From Marinilabiliaceae bacterium UBA5488 (GTDB lineage Bacteria > Bacteroidota > Bacteroidia > Bacteroidales > Marinilabiliaceae): a DNA stretch of 64,000 nt. This document shows positions 24,430 through 32,645 of this stretch, in pieces. Where the stretch lies: assembly GCA_002427105.1 (NCBI GenBank), contig DIPM01000021.1, forward strand, positions 161,933 through 225,932, written 5' to 3'. Made by a program: the position numbers and the translations under genes. Numbering within the stretch: the stretch's first letter is position 1; each line of letters begins with the position of its first letter. A model generated the notes under the pieces. The model made no database searches. It was given only the letters and a program-made list of their open reading frames with translations, and was not told the DNA's origin.

Positions 24430-25293
24430 CGAATGAAATACCAGCAATGGAACCTTAGAGCTAAATAAAAGCCTGCGGGTTATGGAATGCTTAAATAATT
24501 TTTGGAGTAGAGTTCGCTTCTTTCTGGTCATTGCAACAAGGCTTACAGGGTTTTCAGCCACGTAGTCCTCAATGCTTTTCATATAGTTCTTCCCCGTAAT
24601 TATGGAGAAGTTTATTATAAGATTAGGGTAGGTAGAATCGCAATACTTGCGAAGCTCATCCATCTTTCTTATGTCGTTTTTATCTGCCCTTACCGGGCAA
24701 TGCAAAACAGCATTTATCTCTGTTTGAAAAGGTGATATTAAACGAATTAGTCGATGCAGCGAGATGTAATCGTTTTCGCTCAGTTCAAGCAGAAACAATA
24801 CTTTCCCGAGTTTCTCACTGTCTATCGAACTCCCCGAGGGAACTGCCAATACAGGGGCTTTGGCTCTTTGTATCACATCGCTTGAAATACTGCCTAATGC
24901 CTCTTTTATTAGCTCGCCCCGGGTTTGGGTTCCCATAATGACAGCATCAAAGCCTTCCGAGTTGCTGATTAAAGGAATAATATCCTCAGGATAACCCTGT
25001 TCAAAACGATATTTTATAGTGAGAGCATTCTTTCCCGGGAGCTTATACTCCTTTTGAAGATCTTCGACAATCTTCTGCAGTTCTGCTCTTGTGCCTAGCT
25101 CCTTTTGCTCTGCTTCATCATTTTCAGGTTCCTTCAACTCCCTCTTGCCTTCAGCCGGTTCGCGATCTACATACATGGTAAAACAATGAAGAAGAGTAAT
25201 TTCTGAACGAAATTTCTCCGAGAGCTTCATCGCGTAAGACAAGGCATTCAGCGAGTAATCTGAAAAAGTGACAGGAACCAATATTTTAATCAT
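24427..25293 (-). CDS. Tandem-domain universal stress protein
   Basis: 288 residues from ATG 25293 (MIKILVPVTFSDYSL, the normal UspA start); an upstream start at 25332 would add 13 unlikely residues. The first UspA domain (about 1-150) includes the nucleotide-binding pattern MGTQTRGELIKEALGSIS; the second (about 155-288) is more diverged and lacks a clear glycine loop, ending in SKVPLLVFHS. ATP binding is therefore likely only in domain one. An acidic/basic insert (residues about 44-75) separates strands in the first domain. It follows queA by 64 bases. Confidence 0.88.
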   Translation of the reverse strand: MIKILVPVTFSDYSLNALSYAMKLSEKFRSEITLLHCFTMYVDREPAEGKRELKEPENDEAEQKELGTRAELQKIVEDLQKEYKLPGKNALTIKYRFEQGYPEDIIPLISNSEGFDAVIMGTQTRGELIKEALGSISSDVIQRAKAPVLAVPSGSSIDSEKLGKVLFLLELSENDYISLHRLIRLISPFQTEINAVLHCPVRADKNDIRKMDELRKYCDSTYPNLIINFSIITGKNYMKSIEDYVAENPVSLVAMTRKKRTLLQKLFKHSITRRLLFSSKVPLLVFHS

Positions 25294-25357
25294 GGCAATC
25301 AGATTTAGCGTAAGGCAAATCTTCTGCAACAAAGAAGAATCCTGTTAGCTGAAAAAG

Positions 25358-26407
25358 TTATATTATCAACATAGCATCACCATAGGTACCAAAACGATAC
25401 TTTTCTTTTATAGCTGATTTATAGGCTTTCATTATCAAATCATAACCGCCGAAAGCAGCAGTCATCATTAACAGCGTGGAGTATGGCAGATGAAAGTTGG
25501 AAACCATACTGTTTGCTACACTGAATTCATAGGGTGGAAAAATAAATTTGTTTGTCCATCCTTCAAAAGGTTTAACATGGCCGTAGGTGCTTACCGAACT
25601 TTCCAAAGTGCGCATTACAGTAGTGCCAACAGCGCATATCCGTCTCTTTTCGTCTTTGCCTTTATTGATAATTTCTGTCGATTTCTCCGGAATTAGGATT
25701 TGCTCCGAATCCATTTTGTGCTTGGTAAGGTCTTCAACATCAACTGTACGGAAATTACCAAGGCCTACATGCAGGGTAACATAAGCAAAGTGAGTACCCT
25801 TTATTTCCAGTCGCTTCATAAGCTCACGGCTAAAATGTAAGCCGGCTGTTGGAGCGGCTACTGCTCCTTCATTCTGAGCGAAGATGGTCTGATAGCGTTC
25901 ACTGTCTTCGGGCTCTACCTCGCGCTTGATAAATTTAGGAAGAGGTGTTTGGCCAAGACTATAAAGGGTTTTCTTGAACTCTTCATAAGGTCCGTCGTAT
26001 AGAAAACGTAAGGTACGACCGCGTGATGTTGTGTTGTCTATTACTTCGGCTACCAAGGCATCGTCCTCACCAAAATATAGTTTATTGCCGATGCGGATTT
26101 TGCGCGCCGGATCTACCAGGACATCCCACAAGCGTTGATCCTGGTTGAGTTCTCTCAGCAGAAATACTTCAATCTCTGCCCCTGTCTTTTCTTTGTTCCC
26201 AAAAAGTCGGGCAGGAAAAACTTTTGTATCATTAAATATCAATACATCATCAGCATTGAAGTAGTTTATAAGATCCTTGAATATTTTATGTTCTATCTTA
26301 CCATTGGCGCGGTTTACTACCATCAAACGCGATTCGTCCCTGTTGGGAGACGGGTGAAGGGCTATTAGTTCCTCGGGGAGTTTGTACTTAAATTTTGATA
26401 GCTTCAT
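25358..26407 (-). CDS. queA: S-adenosylmethionine:tRNA ribosyltransferase-isomerase
   Basis: Transfers the ribosyl group of SAM to preQ1 in tRNA to form epoxyqueuosine. 349 residues, the usual length. Family motifs include LPEELIALHPSPNRDESRL at the start, VLIFNDTKVFPARLFG, the AAPTAGLHFS active-site segment and HVGLGNFRTV. It has a candidate promoter of its own, so may be expressed apart from truB. It is functionally linked to queD at 4.6 kb. Confidence 0.96.
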   Translation of the reverse strand: MKLSKFKYKLPEELIALHPSPNRDESRLMVVNRANGKIEHKIFKDLINYFNADDVLIFNDTKVFPARLFGNKEKTGAEIEVFLLRELNQDQRLWDVLVDPARKIRIGNKLYFGEDDALVAEVIDNTTSRGRTLRFLYDGPYEEFKKTLYSLGQTPLPKFIKREVEPEDSERYQTIFAQNEGAVAAPTAGLHFSRELMKRLEIKGTHFAYVTLHVGLGNFRTVDVEDLTKHKMDSEQILIPEKSTEIINKGKDEKRRICAVGTTVMRTLESSVSTYGHVKPFEGWTNKFIFPPYEFSVANSMVSNFHLPYSTLLMMTAAFGGYDLIMKAYKSAIKEKYRFGTYGDAMLII

Positions 26408-26446
26408 TGCAGCAAAAAAGTTATATTTATTAATAATTTATTTAAA

Positions 26447-26454
26447 CAAAAATA
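26447..26454 (-). promoter_or_regulatory. Candidate -7 box for queA
   Basis: Minus-strand TATTTTTG, perfect TAnnTTTG, 40 bases before the queA ATG; a TTG about 20 bases further upstream may be the -33 element. Confidence 0.4.
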
Positions 26455-26478
26455 AGACCTGCTTATACGTACAACCAA

Positions 26479-27219
26479 TCAAATTGTTGACATTTCCGAC
26501 AATATGTTTTCAAATTGCTCAATTTCCATAGCATCCTTAATGCGTAAACTGCCGATTGCTGTTCGTACAAGGCCTGAGAGATGGGCGCCGCTGCCCATAG
26601 CAGCTCCCAAATCATGCGCAAAGGAGCGGATATAGGTTCCCTTGCTGCATACTATACGAACTACGGCGCATGGAGCATTGTATTCCAAAAGCTCGAGTTC
26701 CTTAAACTCAACTTTTCGTTTGTCAAGTTCTATTTCAATGCCCTTACGCGCTTGTTCATACGATTTTTTCCCATCTTTTTTTATTGCCGAAAAAATCGGA
26801 GGTGCTTGCATCTGAAAACCCAGAAAATTCATCAGAACCTTTTCAATAGATTCAGTTGTAATTCCTGTTGTGTCGAAAAGACGGTCGGGCTCTGTTTCAA
26901 GGTCATACGATGGAGTAGTAGCTCCAAAGCTGATGTTTGCCACATACTCCTTATCAGCACCAATAATATTGTCTATCTGTTTGGTTGCCTTTCCGGTGCA
27001 AATAATCAGCAAGCCGGTGGCCATTGGATCAAGAGTCCCTGCATGACCCACTTTTATCTTTCTGATTCCAAGGTGGGTTCTTAATTGAATGCGAATCTTG
27101 TTAACTACATCAAAGGACGACCAGGCAAAAGGCTTGTTAATCAATATGATACGCCCGGCTTTAAATTCTTCCGCTCCGCATTTTTCCGTGAGCCCTAAAC
27201 TGTTAATTAAATCCTCCAT
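26479..27219 (-). CDS. truB: tRNA pseudouridine(55) synthase
   Basis: Makes pseudouridine 55 in the T loop of tRNAs. 246 residues. The catalytic aspartate is D64 in GHAGTLDPMATG; KPFAWSSFDVV and the C-terminal CSKGTYIRSFAHDLG motif are further TruB signatures. The extended PUA domain of some orthologues is absent, as in other Bacteroidetes. It starts 11 bases after uppP and is in the ftsX-DUF3098-uppP-truB run. Confidence 0.96.
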   Translation of the reverse strand: MEDLINSLGLTEKCGAEEFKAGRIILINKPFAWSSFDVVNKIRIQLRTHLGIRKIKVGHAGTLDPMATGLLIICTGKATKQIDNIIGADKEYVANISFGATTPSYDLETEPDRLFDTTGITTESIEKVLMNFLGFQMQAPPIFSAIKKDGKKSYEQARKGIEIELDKRKVEFKELELLEYNAPCAVVRIVCSKGTYIRSFAHDLGAAMGSGAHLSGLVRTAIGSLRIKDAMEIEQFENILSEMSTI

Positions 27220-27230
27220 CTAAACTATTA

Positions 27231-28031
27231 TCACAACAGGAAGCCTGTTATAGCAATGGCGGCCACTATAGCGCAATATATAGCGAAATAGATTAGCTTG
27301 CCTTGTTTTACAATATTTATCATCCATTTACATGCTGCAAGCCCTGCAATAAAAGCTGCCAGAAAACCTACGATAAGCACCCCGGCCGATGCACTTGCTG
27401 CAGCCGCTTCTGCAGGATTGTATTTGATCAAGCTTAGCAGGTTTTCTCCAATAATAGGAACCAGAACCATCAAAAACGAAAACCTCGCGATTTCGCTTTT
27501 GCGGTTGCCAATCAAGAGACCGGTGGCAATGGTGGTACCTGATCTGGATAGACCCGGTATTACAGCTATAGTTTGTGCCAGGCCTATTACAAAGGCATTA
27601 AAAAAGGAGATATCCTTGTTTCCTTCCGGTTTGTAATATGCGAATGTCAGCAGTATGGCTGTTACCAAAAGCATAATACCCACTAAAAAAATTATACTTG
27701 AGGAATTGAAGATTGCCTCTACCGGGTCTTTAAAAAACAGGCCGACTATGGCAATAGGAATCATTGAAACAACAAGTTTGGAAAGGTACTTCGTCTCTTC
27801 ATTCCATTGAAACCTGAAAAGCCCTCTCAGAAGATTAAGCAAATCTTTTCGAAATACAACAATGGTACTCAGAACGGTTGCACCGTGAACAATCACTGTA
27901 AAAGTCAGGTTTTCCTCTGTTTGTACGCCTAATAATTCCTTCCCTATTTCTAAATGCCCGCTGCTGCTTACCGGCAAAAATTCAGTTAGTCCTTGAATAA
28001 TTCCAAGGATTAATGCCTCTAACCAATTCAT
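27231..28031 (-). CDS. uppP: Undecaprenyl-diphosphatase
   Basis: Integral membrane BacA/UppP enzyme that recycles undecaprenyl diphosphate for cell-wall and glycan synthesis and gives bacitracin tolerance. 266 residues with about seven to eight membrane segments. Motif one GLTEFLPVSSSGHL (residues 15-28) and motif two PGLSRSGTTIA (about residue 160) hold the active-site glutamate, serine, histidine and arginine. Its place between ftsX-DUF3098 and truB-queA is the conserved Bacteroidetes order. Confidence 0.96.
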   Translation of the reverse strand: MNWLEALILGIIQGLTEFLPVSSSGHLEIGKELLGVQTEENLTFTVIVHGATVLSTIVVFRKDLLNLLRGLFRFQWNEETKYLSKLVVSMIPIAIVGLFFKDPVEAIFNSSSIIFLVGIMLLVTAILLTFAYYKPEGNKDISFFNAFVIGLAQTIAVIPGLSRSGTTIATGLLIGNRKSEIARFSFLMVLVPIIGENLLSLIKYNPAEAAAASASAGVLIVGFLAAFIAGLAACKWMINIVKQGKLIYFAIYCAIVAAIAITGFLL

Positions 28032-28106
28032 TTAAATAGTTTTGATGATTTATATTTTTGACTTGAAGGCTTACTCATAAATAGCCCCTTTATTATTGTT
28101 AATGAG

Positions 28107-28409
28107 CTATTTGTCTCTTTTGTCAACACTAGGCTTTTTCATAATAGCATAAATTGCAAAAATAAAGCCGAACAGTACGACCATGGGAGCAAGGGTTATG
28201 CGTTGAAAGCCATAAATTTCTTCATTAAAGACCTCCGGGCTGTCGCTACCTCCGCCTATCATCAAAATAAAGCCTATAATGATTATTACAAAGGAGATGG
28301 CTAGCAGAATATAATTCTCTTTATGCAAAGCCATCGCGAATTTATTTGAGGAAGCATTAACTGCCTGCTTTTTGTTTGACGAAGAGTCCTTTACTGCTGT
28401 TCTATTCAT
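28107..28409 (-). CDS. DUF3098 membrane protein
   Basis: 100 residues. A serine/asparagine/lysine-rich N-terminal tail (about 28 residues) is followed by two transmembrane helices (about 33-52 and 70-90) with the motif GFILMIGGGSD between them, which is characteristic of DUF3098. Function unknown; its constant place between ftsX and uppP suggests a part in division or envelope synthesis, which is inference only. Confidence 0.87.
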   Translation of the reverse strand: MNRTAVKDSSSNKKQAVNASSNKFAMALHKENYILLAISFVIIIIGFILMIGGGSDSPEVFNEEIYGFQRITLAPMVVLFGFIFAIYAIMKKPSVDKRDK

Positions 28410-28534
28410 AACTTAATAATTATTTTTGTTGCTGTTTAAAGCTCTCAAGCTCCTATGTCGTAACGCCCTGTGTTAATTTTTAAATGGTCGATTCATCTTA
28501 TTAGTGTATGTCATTAAAATTATTGCGGTTATCA

Positions 28535-29404
28535 CTAATAATATAGCTGATCCGTATTAAGTCTCAGATATTTATTAACGGCAAAAAAGGTTGACATATA
28601 GGTTATTACTATTCCAATTATTATTACGATAAGGAAGAGTAAGCTTATCAGAAAGATGTTTGAAAAGCCTAATACCCCGTCCATCTCTGTGCTTAAACCA
28701 AAAATAAACATTGACAGCAACACTATGGCGACCGTTGCTCCGGCCAGGCCATGCAAAACACTCTTTAATAAAAAGGGCTTGCGGATAAAACCTCTTGTCG
28801 CTCCAACCAATTGCATTGTGTTTATCAAAAACCTACGAGAATAAACCGACAGGCGAATTGTGTTATTTATCAAAGCGATAGCTATAAAAAGCAGTAAAAC
28901 ACTGAATATTGCCAAGACAAGGGTTATGCGCTTCACGTTTTCATGAATAGCGTCAAGAAGATTCTTTTGGTAATAGACCTCTTTTACCTGCGGAAAACTA
29001 ATAATTTGAGCTTCTATCTGCGCCATACTATCGGGATTAGCCCAGTCGGCGGCCAGCTTTACTTCAATGGAAGCCAAAAGCGGATTATAACCCAAAAATT
29101 CTACAAAGTCTTCTCCCAACTCTTCTTTCAGGGCATCAGCAGCCTGATCTTTATTGATATACTCTGCTACCCTCACATAGGGCGCCGCGTTCAACACCTT
29201 CTGAAGACGGATTACTTCAGCCTCACGCGCATTATCGTTGATTAAAACAGTGAAACCTAGATTTTCTTTGACATAAACAGAAAGCCTGTTGGCATTCAGG
29301 TATAAGAAACCGATAATTCCAAGGAGAAAAAGCACCAGCGAAATACTGATAATTGTTGTTGCGTAAGAACTCCTAAGTTTCCTTTTGGCAGCGGTGTGAC
29401 TCAT
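28535..29404 (-). CDS. ftsX: Cell division permease FtsX
   Basis: Membrane component of FtsEX, which couples ATP hydrolysis to activation of peptidoglycan hydrolases at the septum. 289 residues with one N-terminal helix, a periplasmic domain of about 120 residues, then three helices (about 165-290), the FtsX/MacB-type layout. ftsE is not adjacent, as is usual in Bacteroidetes. First gene of the run leading to queA, with a perfect -7 box upstream. Confidence 0.93.
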   Translation of the reverse strand: MSHTAAKRKLRSSYATTIISISLVLFLLGIIGFLYLNANRLSVYVKENLGFTVLINDNAREAEVIRLQKVLNAAPYVRVAEYINKDQAADALKEELGEDFVEFLGYNPLLASIEVKLAADWANPDSMAQIEAQIISFPQVKEVYYQKNLLDAIHENVKRITLVLAIFSVLLLFIAIALINNTIRLSVYSRRFLINTMQLVGATRGFIRKPFLLKSVLHGLAGATVAIVLLSMFIFGLSTEMDGVLGFSNIFLISLLFLIVIIIGIVITYMSTFFAVNKYLRLNTDQLYY

Positions 29405-29456
29405 GCTATCGCTTATTTTTAATTATCGATAGGGTGTAACTATCTCAACTTAGCCG

Positions 29457-29464
29457 CAAATATA
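29457..29464 (-). promoter_or_regulatory. -7 promoter box for the ftsX operon
   Basis: Minus-strand TATATTTG, perfect consensus, 53 bases before the ftsX ATG. Confidence 0.45.
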
Positions 29465-29597
29465 GTCAATAATTGAGCAAGAACTTGTTAAATGGACTTA
29501 AATGATGATAAACATGAGCGGGTCTGTTTTGCTTGCCAAAAACGGAAAATGAATTGATGCATTTAAGCTAAGGTGTAGGTTGCTTAGGTAGATTGTT

Positions 29598-29605
29598 TAT
29601 ATTTG
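29598..29605 (+). promoter_or_regulatory. -7 promoter box for the polysaccharide cluster
   Basis: TATATTTG, perfect consensus, 34 bases before the ATG at 29639. No clear -33 element. Confidence 0.45.
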
Positions 29606-29638
29606 TCATGAATGTAGATATTATTCACTTATAGCGAC

Positions 29639-31024
29639 ATGCGCCTTTCAATAAATAAAATTGATTATATATTTGAGCATTTGCGACAGCACTGGCTCCC
29701 TGAAAAACGGCTTACTGATGCCTTTTTGATTCTTGATCCGGACAAGCCGGTGCCTGAAAACCATAGAGAAAGAATAATTTTCCGCCTTTCAGATCAGGAA
29801 GTTCCGCAAGTTTTGAATCTTTATGATGAAGGAGAAAGGATCCCGGTTCTTTTCCCACTTTCAGATGATGTCTCACTTTTCAAAATGGATGAAGACGGAA
29901 ATCTATGGTTTAGTCATGATTATTTATCTTCGGCTTTTTATTTGTTGTCGGGCATGCAGGAGCTTGATAAGACTAAGCTGGATGAGCATAAACGCTTCTC
30001 ATATTCGATGAGTATTCAGAAGAGCTATGATTTTATTTCTAAGCCTGTTGTCAATTATTACTTCGAGATTATATTAAAGGGTTTTGAATGCTTTGCCAAG
30101 CGGCATAATATTGTAATTAAACGTCAAGTCCTTTTCCCCAATTTTGGTTTTCTACTTAGTCATGATGTTGACAGGGTTGCCTTCCATCATCCAAGAAATC
30201 TTATTTATAAAATACTGCAGATTACCGGTATAAGACCTTGCATCGAAAGTAAAAGTAAAATATTTAAGCATGTTCTTTCCGGTCTGAGATATCATCTTAA
30301 GCTTTTTGGAGGCAAGGATCCATGGTGGAATTTTCAATGGATGATAGATTTGGAAATGCGTCTGGGTATCCGTTCTGTTTTTTTCTTCCTTCATAAAGAG
30401 GAGGGCTTCAGGAATGCCTGGTATCGCTTTTCATCTGCAAAGATAAAAGATTTAATATCTGTTCTTAAAGATAAGAAATTTGAAGTAGGAGTTCATGGTA
30501 CTTTTAAGTCTTCTACAAACTATAAAAGCCTTGTGGAGCAGAAGAATGCTCTGATGCAGGTTTATGGTGAGGAGCCTATTGGGATACGTCAGCATTTTCT
30601 GTGTTTTTCCCTGCCCCTCACCTTCAAGATTCAAGAGTCTGCAGGCTTTACATACGATTCAAGCCTTACTTTTCACGATTACGACGGCTACCGCAACAGC
30701 TATTGTTACCCCTTTCATCCTTATGATTTCGATAATGATTGTATTTTGCGAATTTGGGAGATACCCCTGGTTATGATGGAGGTTTCTGCCTTGCAGTATC
30801 GTCAGCTTAGTTTTAATGAACTTAGAGAGGAGGTGCAGAGCTATATAAGAGAGGCAAAGAAGTTTGGAGGACTGTTTTCTCTTTTGTGGCATAATTGCAG
30901 ATTGTATGATGAGGAGAATGCCGGAGTATCAGAGTTCTATGAGGGCTTATTGGAAGAAATAGTTGACCACAATCCCGACTCCCTGACCGGAGCCGCTTTG
31001 ATGCAAAGCTTAAGAAAGGATTGA
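29639..31024 (+). CDS. Polysaccharide deacetylase-like protein
   Basis: 461 residues without a signal peptide. The N-terminal 160 residues look like the Bacteroidetes leader domain found ahead of deacetylase domains. The C-terminal half is a NodB/polysaccharide deacetylase fold: FLLSHDVDRVAF with the metal-binding aspartates, EVGVHGTFKS with the metal histidine, GIRQHFLCFS, and FTYDSSLTFHDYDGYRN. These proteins usually occur in surface-glycan clusters; cytoplasmic location and exact substrate are uncertain. First gene of the rightward glycan cluster. Confidence 0.85.
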   Translation: MRLSINKIDYIFEHLRQHWLPEKRLTDAFLILDPDKPVPENHRERIIFRLSDQEVPQVLNLYDEGERIPVLFPLSDDVSLFKMDEDGNLWFSHDYLSSAFYLLSGMQELDKTKLDEHKRFSYSMSIQKSYDFISKPVVNYYFEIILKGFECFAKRHNIVIKRQVLFPNFGFLLSHDVDRVAFHHPRNLIYKILQITGIRPCIESKSKIFKHVLSGLRYHLKLFGGKDPWWNFQWMIDLEMRLGIRSVFFFLHKEEGFRNAWYRFSSAKIKDLISVLKDKKFEVGVHGTFKSSTNYKSLVEQKNALMQVYGEEPIGIRQHFLCFSLPLTFKIQESAGFTYDSSLTFHDYDGYRNSYCYPFHPYDFDNDCILRIWEIPLVMMEVSALQYRQLSFNELREEVQSYIREAKKFGGLFSLLWHNCRLYDEENAGVSEFYEGLLEEIVDHNPDSLTGAALMQSLRKD

Positions 31025-31085
31025 AAGGAGCTTAAGCCTTTTCAAAATTGCTTCTTTCTTTGTGTTTTTAAATATTTAGGAATAC

Positions 31086-31093
31086 TATCTTTA
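31086..31093 (+). promoter_or_regulatory. Weak -7 box for the flippase gene
   Basis: TATCTTTA, one mismatch to TAnnTTTG, 22 bases before the TTG start at 31115. It explains why no upstream ATG is used. Confidence 0.3.
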
Positions 31094-31114
31094 CGGCAAT
31101 CAAAAATACTTAGC

Positions 31115-32575
31115 TTGGGAACCATTGCCAGACAAACCATTCAAAACTCTTTTTTCTCGTATCTGGGCGTAATACTCGGTGGCGTTAATATTGCTATTTT
31201 ATTTCCTCGCATTTTTTCTGAAGAGCAAGTTGGCCTTATTAATATTCTACTGGCAGTATCTGCTATTCTGGCTCAATTTTCAACCCTTGGTGTGAACGGA
31301 GTTACCAATTATTTTTTTCATCACTTCAGAGAAAAAGCTTCGCGTCATAAGGGCTATTTTTCTCTTATTGCAGCTGTTGTTGTAGTTGGATTTTCTTTGT
31401 TTCTGATTGTATTTGGCTTTTTTGGAGACCAAATTCTCTCCTCCAGAGCAGAAGAATCTCCCCTTATTGGAAAGTATGGCTTTTATGTTATTCCCCTAAC
31501 CTTCTTTACTCTTTCCTTCGCGGTAGTTGATATTTATGCTGCTGTGCTTTCAAAATCGGTGATAGGTGTATTTATGCAAGAGTTTGTGCTCAGAATTATA
31601 AATCTGGGACTTTCACTGCTTTATCTTTTTAATGTTCTTGATTTCGCAAGCTTCTTGTTTTTGTATGTCTTAGCTCTTGGATTACCGCCTTTAATAATTA
31701 TTCTTGAATTATATCGAACCGGAAACATTAGCTTAAAGCGACCTGACAAAGAGCTCCTTTCAATTCATGGATTGAAAATGATTAGTGTGGGAGCTTTTTA
31801 CATCCTTTCAGGCTTTGGTAATATGCTGATTACCTACATTGACCGTTATATGATAAACTTTTTTCTCGGTTTGGGGGCAACGGGAATCTATTCAATTAAC
31901 AATTATGTTGGCACTTTGGTGCAAATTCCACGCCGAGCGATGGGAAAGATTGCTGCTACCTTTTTGGCCGGCTTATGGACCAAGAATGATAGGGAACAGC
32001 TGCAAGATATTTACCAGAAAAGTGTTTTGTCCCAGTTGGCTATTGGTGTTCTTATTTTTATCGGAATATGGGTTAACCTCGACGCTGTATTTCATATATT
32101 ACCTTCAAATTACGAATCAGGCAAATGGGTTATTTTTTATATTGGATTAACTAATCTTTTGCATTGTTCTATAGGTTTGGGGGGAGTTATTGTGGTTACT
32201 TCAAAGCACTATAAAATAAACACATATCTAACCTTTCTTTTAGGGATACTTGCAATAGGAACTAATCTGATCTTTATCCCAATATGGGGTATAACAGGTG
32301 CAGCCTTCGCCTCTGCTCTTTCAAAGCTGATTTATGTTGCCCTTAATATGGTGGTTTTAAGATACAAGTTGGGAATACATCCTCTGCGTTGGTCTCATTT
32401 GACTATTGCCATTGCAGGAGTCCTGAGTTTCTTTATTGCCTCATTGATTAATATTCAAATTAACTGGATTTTATTATTACTTATTAAAAGTATTACTATA
32501 AGTGTTACTTATTTGTTTATTCTAAAAATCTTTCGTGTGATTCCTGATTTCAGGAGATTAATTTCCAGTTTATGA
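31115..32575 (+). CDS. Wzx-type oligosaccharide flippase
   Basis: 486-residue polytopic membrane protein of the polysaccharide biosynthesis/MOP exporter superfamily, with about 14 predicted helices. It is expected to flip lipid-linked glycan units across the inner membrane. The frame opens with TTG at 31115 (MGTIARQTIQNSFFSYLG, a normal family start); no ATG lies upstream in frame, so TTG initiation is probable. The conserved DRYMINFFLGLGATGIYSI region near residue 245 is typical of the family. No Wzy polymerase or initiating transferase is next to it. Confidence 0.9.
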   Translation: MGTIARQTIQNSFFSYLGVILGGVNIAILFPRIFSEEQVGLINILLAVSAILAQFSTLGVNGVTNYFFHHFREKASRHKGYFSLIAAVVVVGFSLFLIVFGFFGDQILSSRAEESPLIGKYGFYVIPLTFFTLSFAVVDIYAAVLSKSVIGVFMQEFVLRIINLGLSLLYLFNVLDFASFLFLYVLALGLPPLIIILELYRTGNISLKRPDKELLSIHGLKMISVGAFYILSGFGNMLITYIDRYMINFFLGLGATGIYSINNYVGTLVQIPRRAMGKIAATFLAGLWTKNDREQLQDIYQKSVLSQLAIGVLIFIGIWVNLDAVFHILPSNYESGKWVIFYIGLTNLLHCSIGLGGVIVVTSKHYKINTYLTFLLGILAIGTNLIFIPIWGITGAAFASALSKLIYVALNMVVLRYKLGIHPLRWSHLTIAIAGVLSFFIASLINIQINWILLLLIKSITISVTYLFILKIFRVIPDFRRLISSL

Positions 32576-32613
32576 GAAAGAGAGTTTTAGACACTTATAG
32601 AGGAATAAAAATT

Positions 32614-32621
32614 TACCTTTG
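32614..32621 (+). promoter_or_regulatory. -7 promoter box for GH97
   Basis: TACCTTTG, perfect consensus. It overlaps the TTG at 32619 that could be taken as a longer start, and so supports the ATG at 32646. Confidence 0.5.
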
Positions 32622-32645
32622 TATGGATACTTTATTCGTAAGCAA

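Noticed and set aside
26581..27084. A 167-residue plus-strand frame across truB
   Set aside because: Opposite to truB, whose catalytic motif D64 and length are normal; composition looks like reverse-strand coding artefact.
28079..28112. Hairpin AAATAGC/GCTATTT between DUF3098 and uppP
   Set aside because: Only seven AT-rich pairs, overlaps the DUF3098 stop and lies inside an operon; not a credible terminator.
32619..32645. A longer GH97 start at TTG 32619
   Set aside because: Lies inside the -7 box TACCTTTG and would put ten residues before an otherwise perfect signal peptide.
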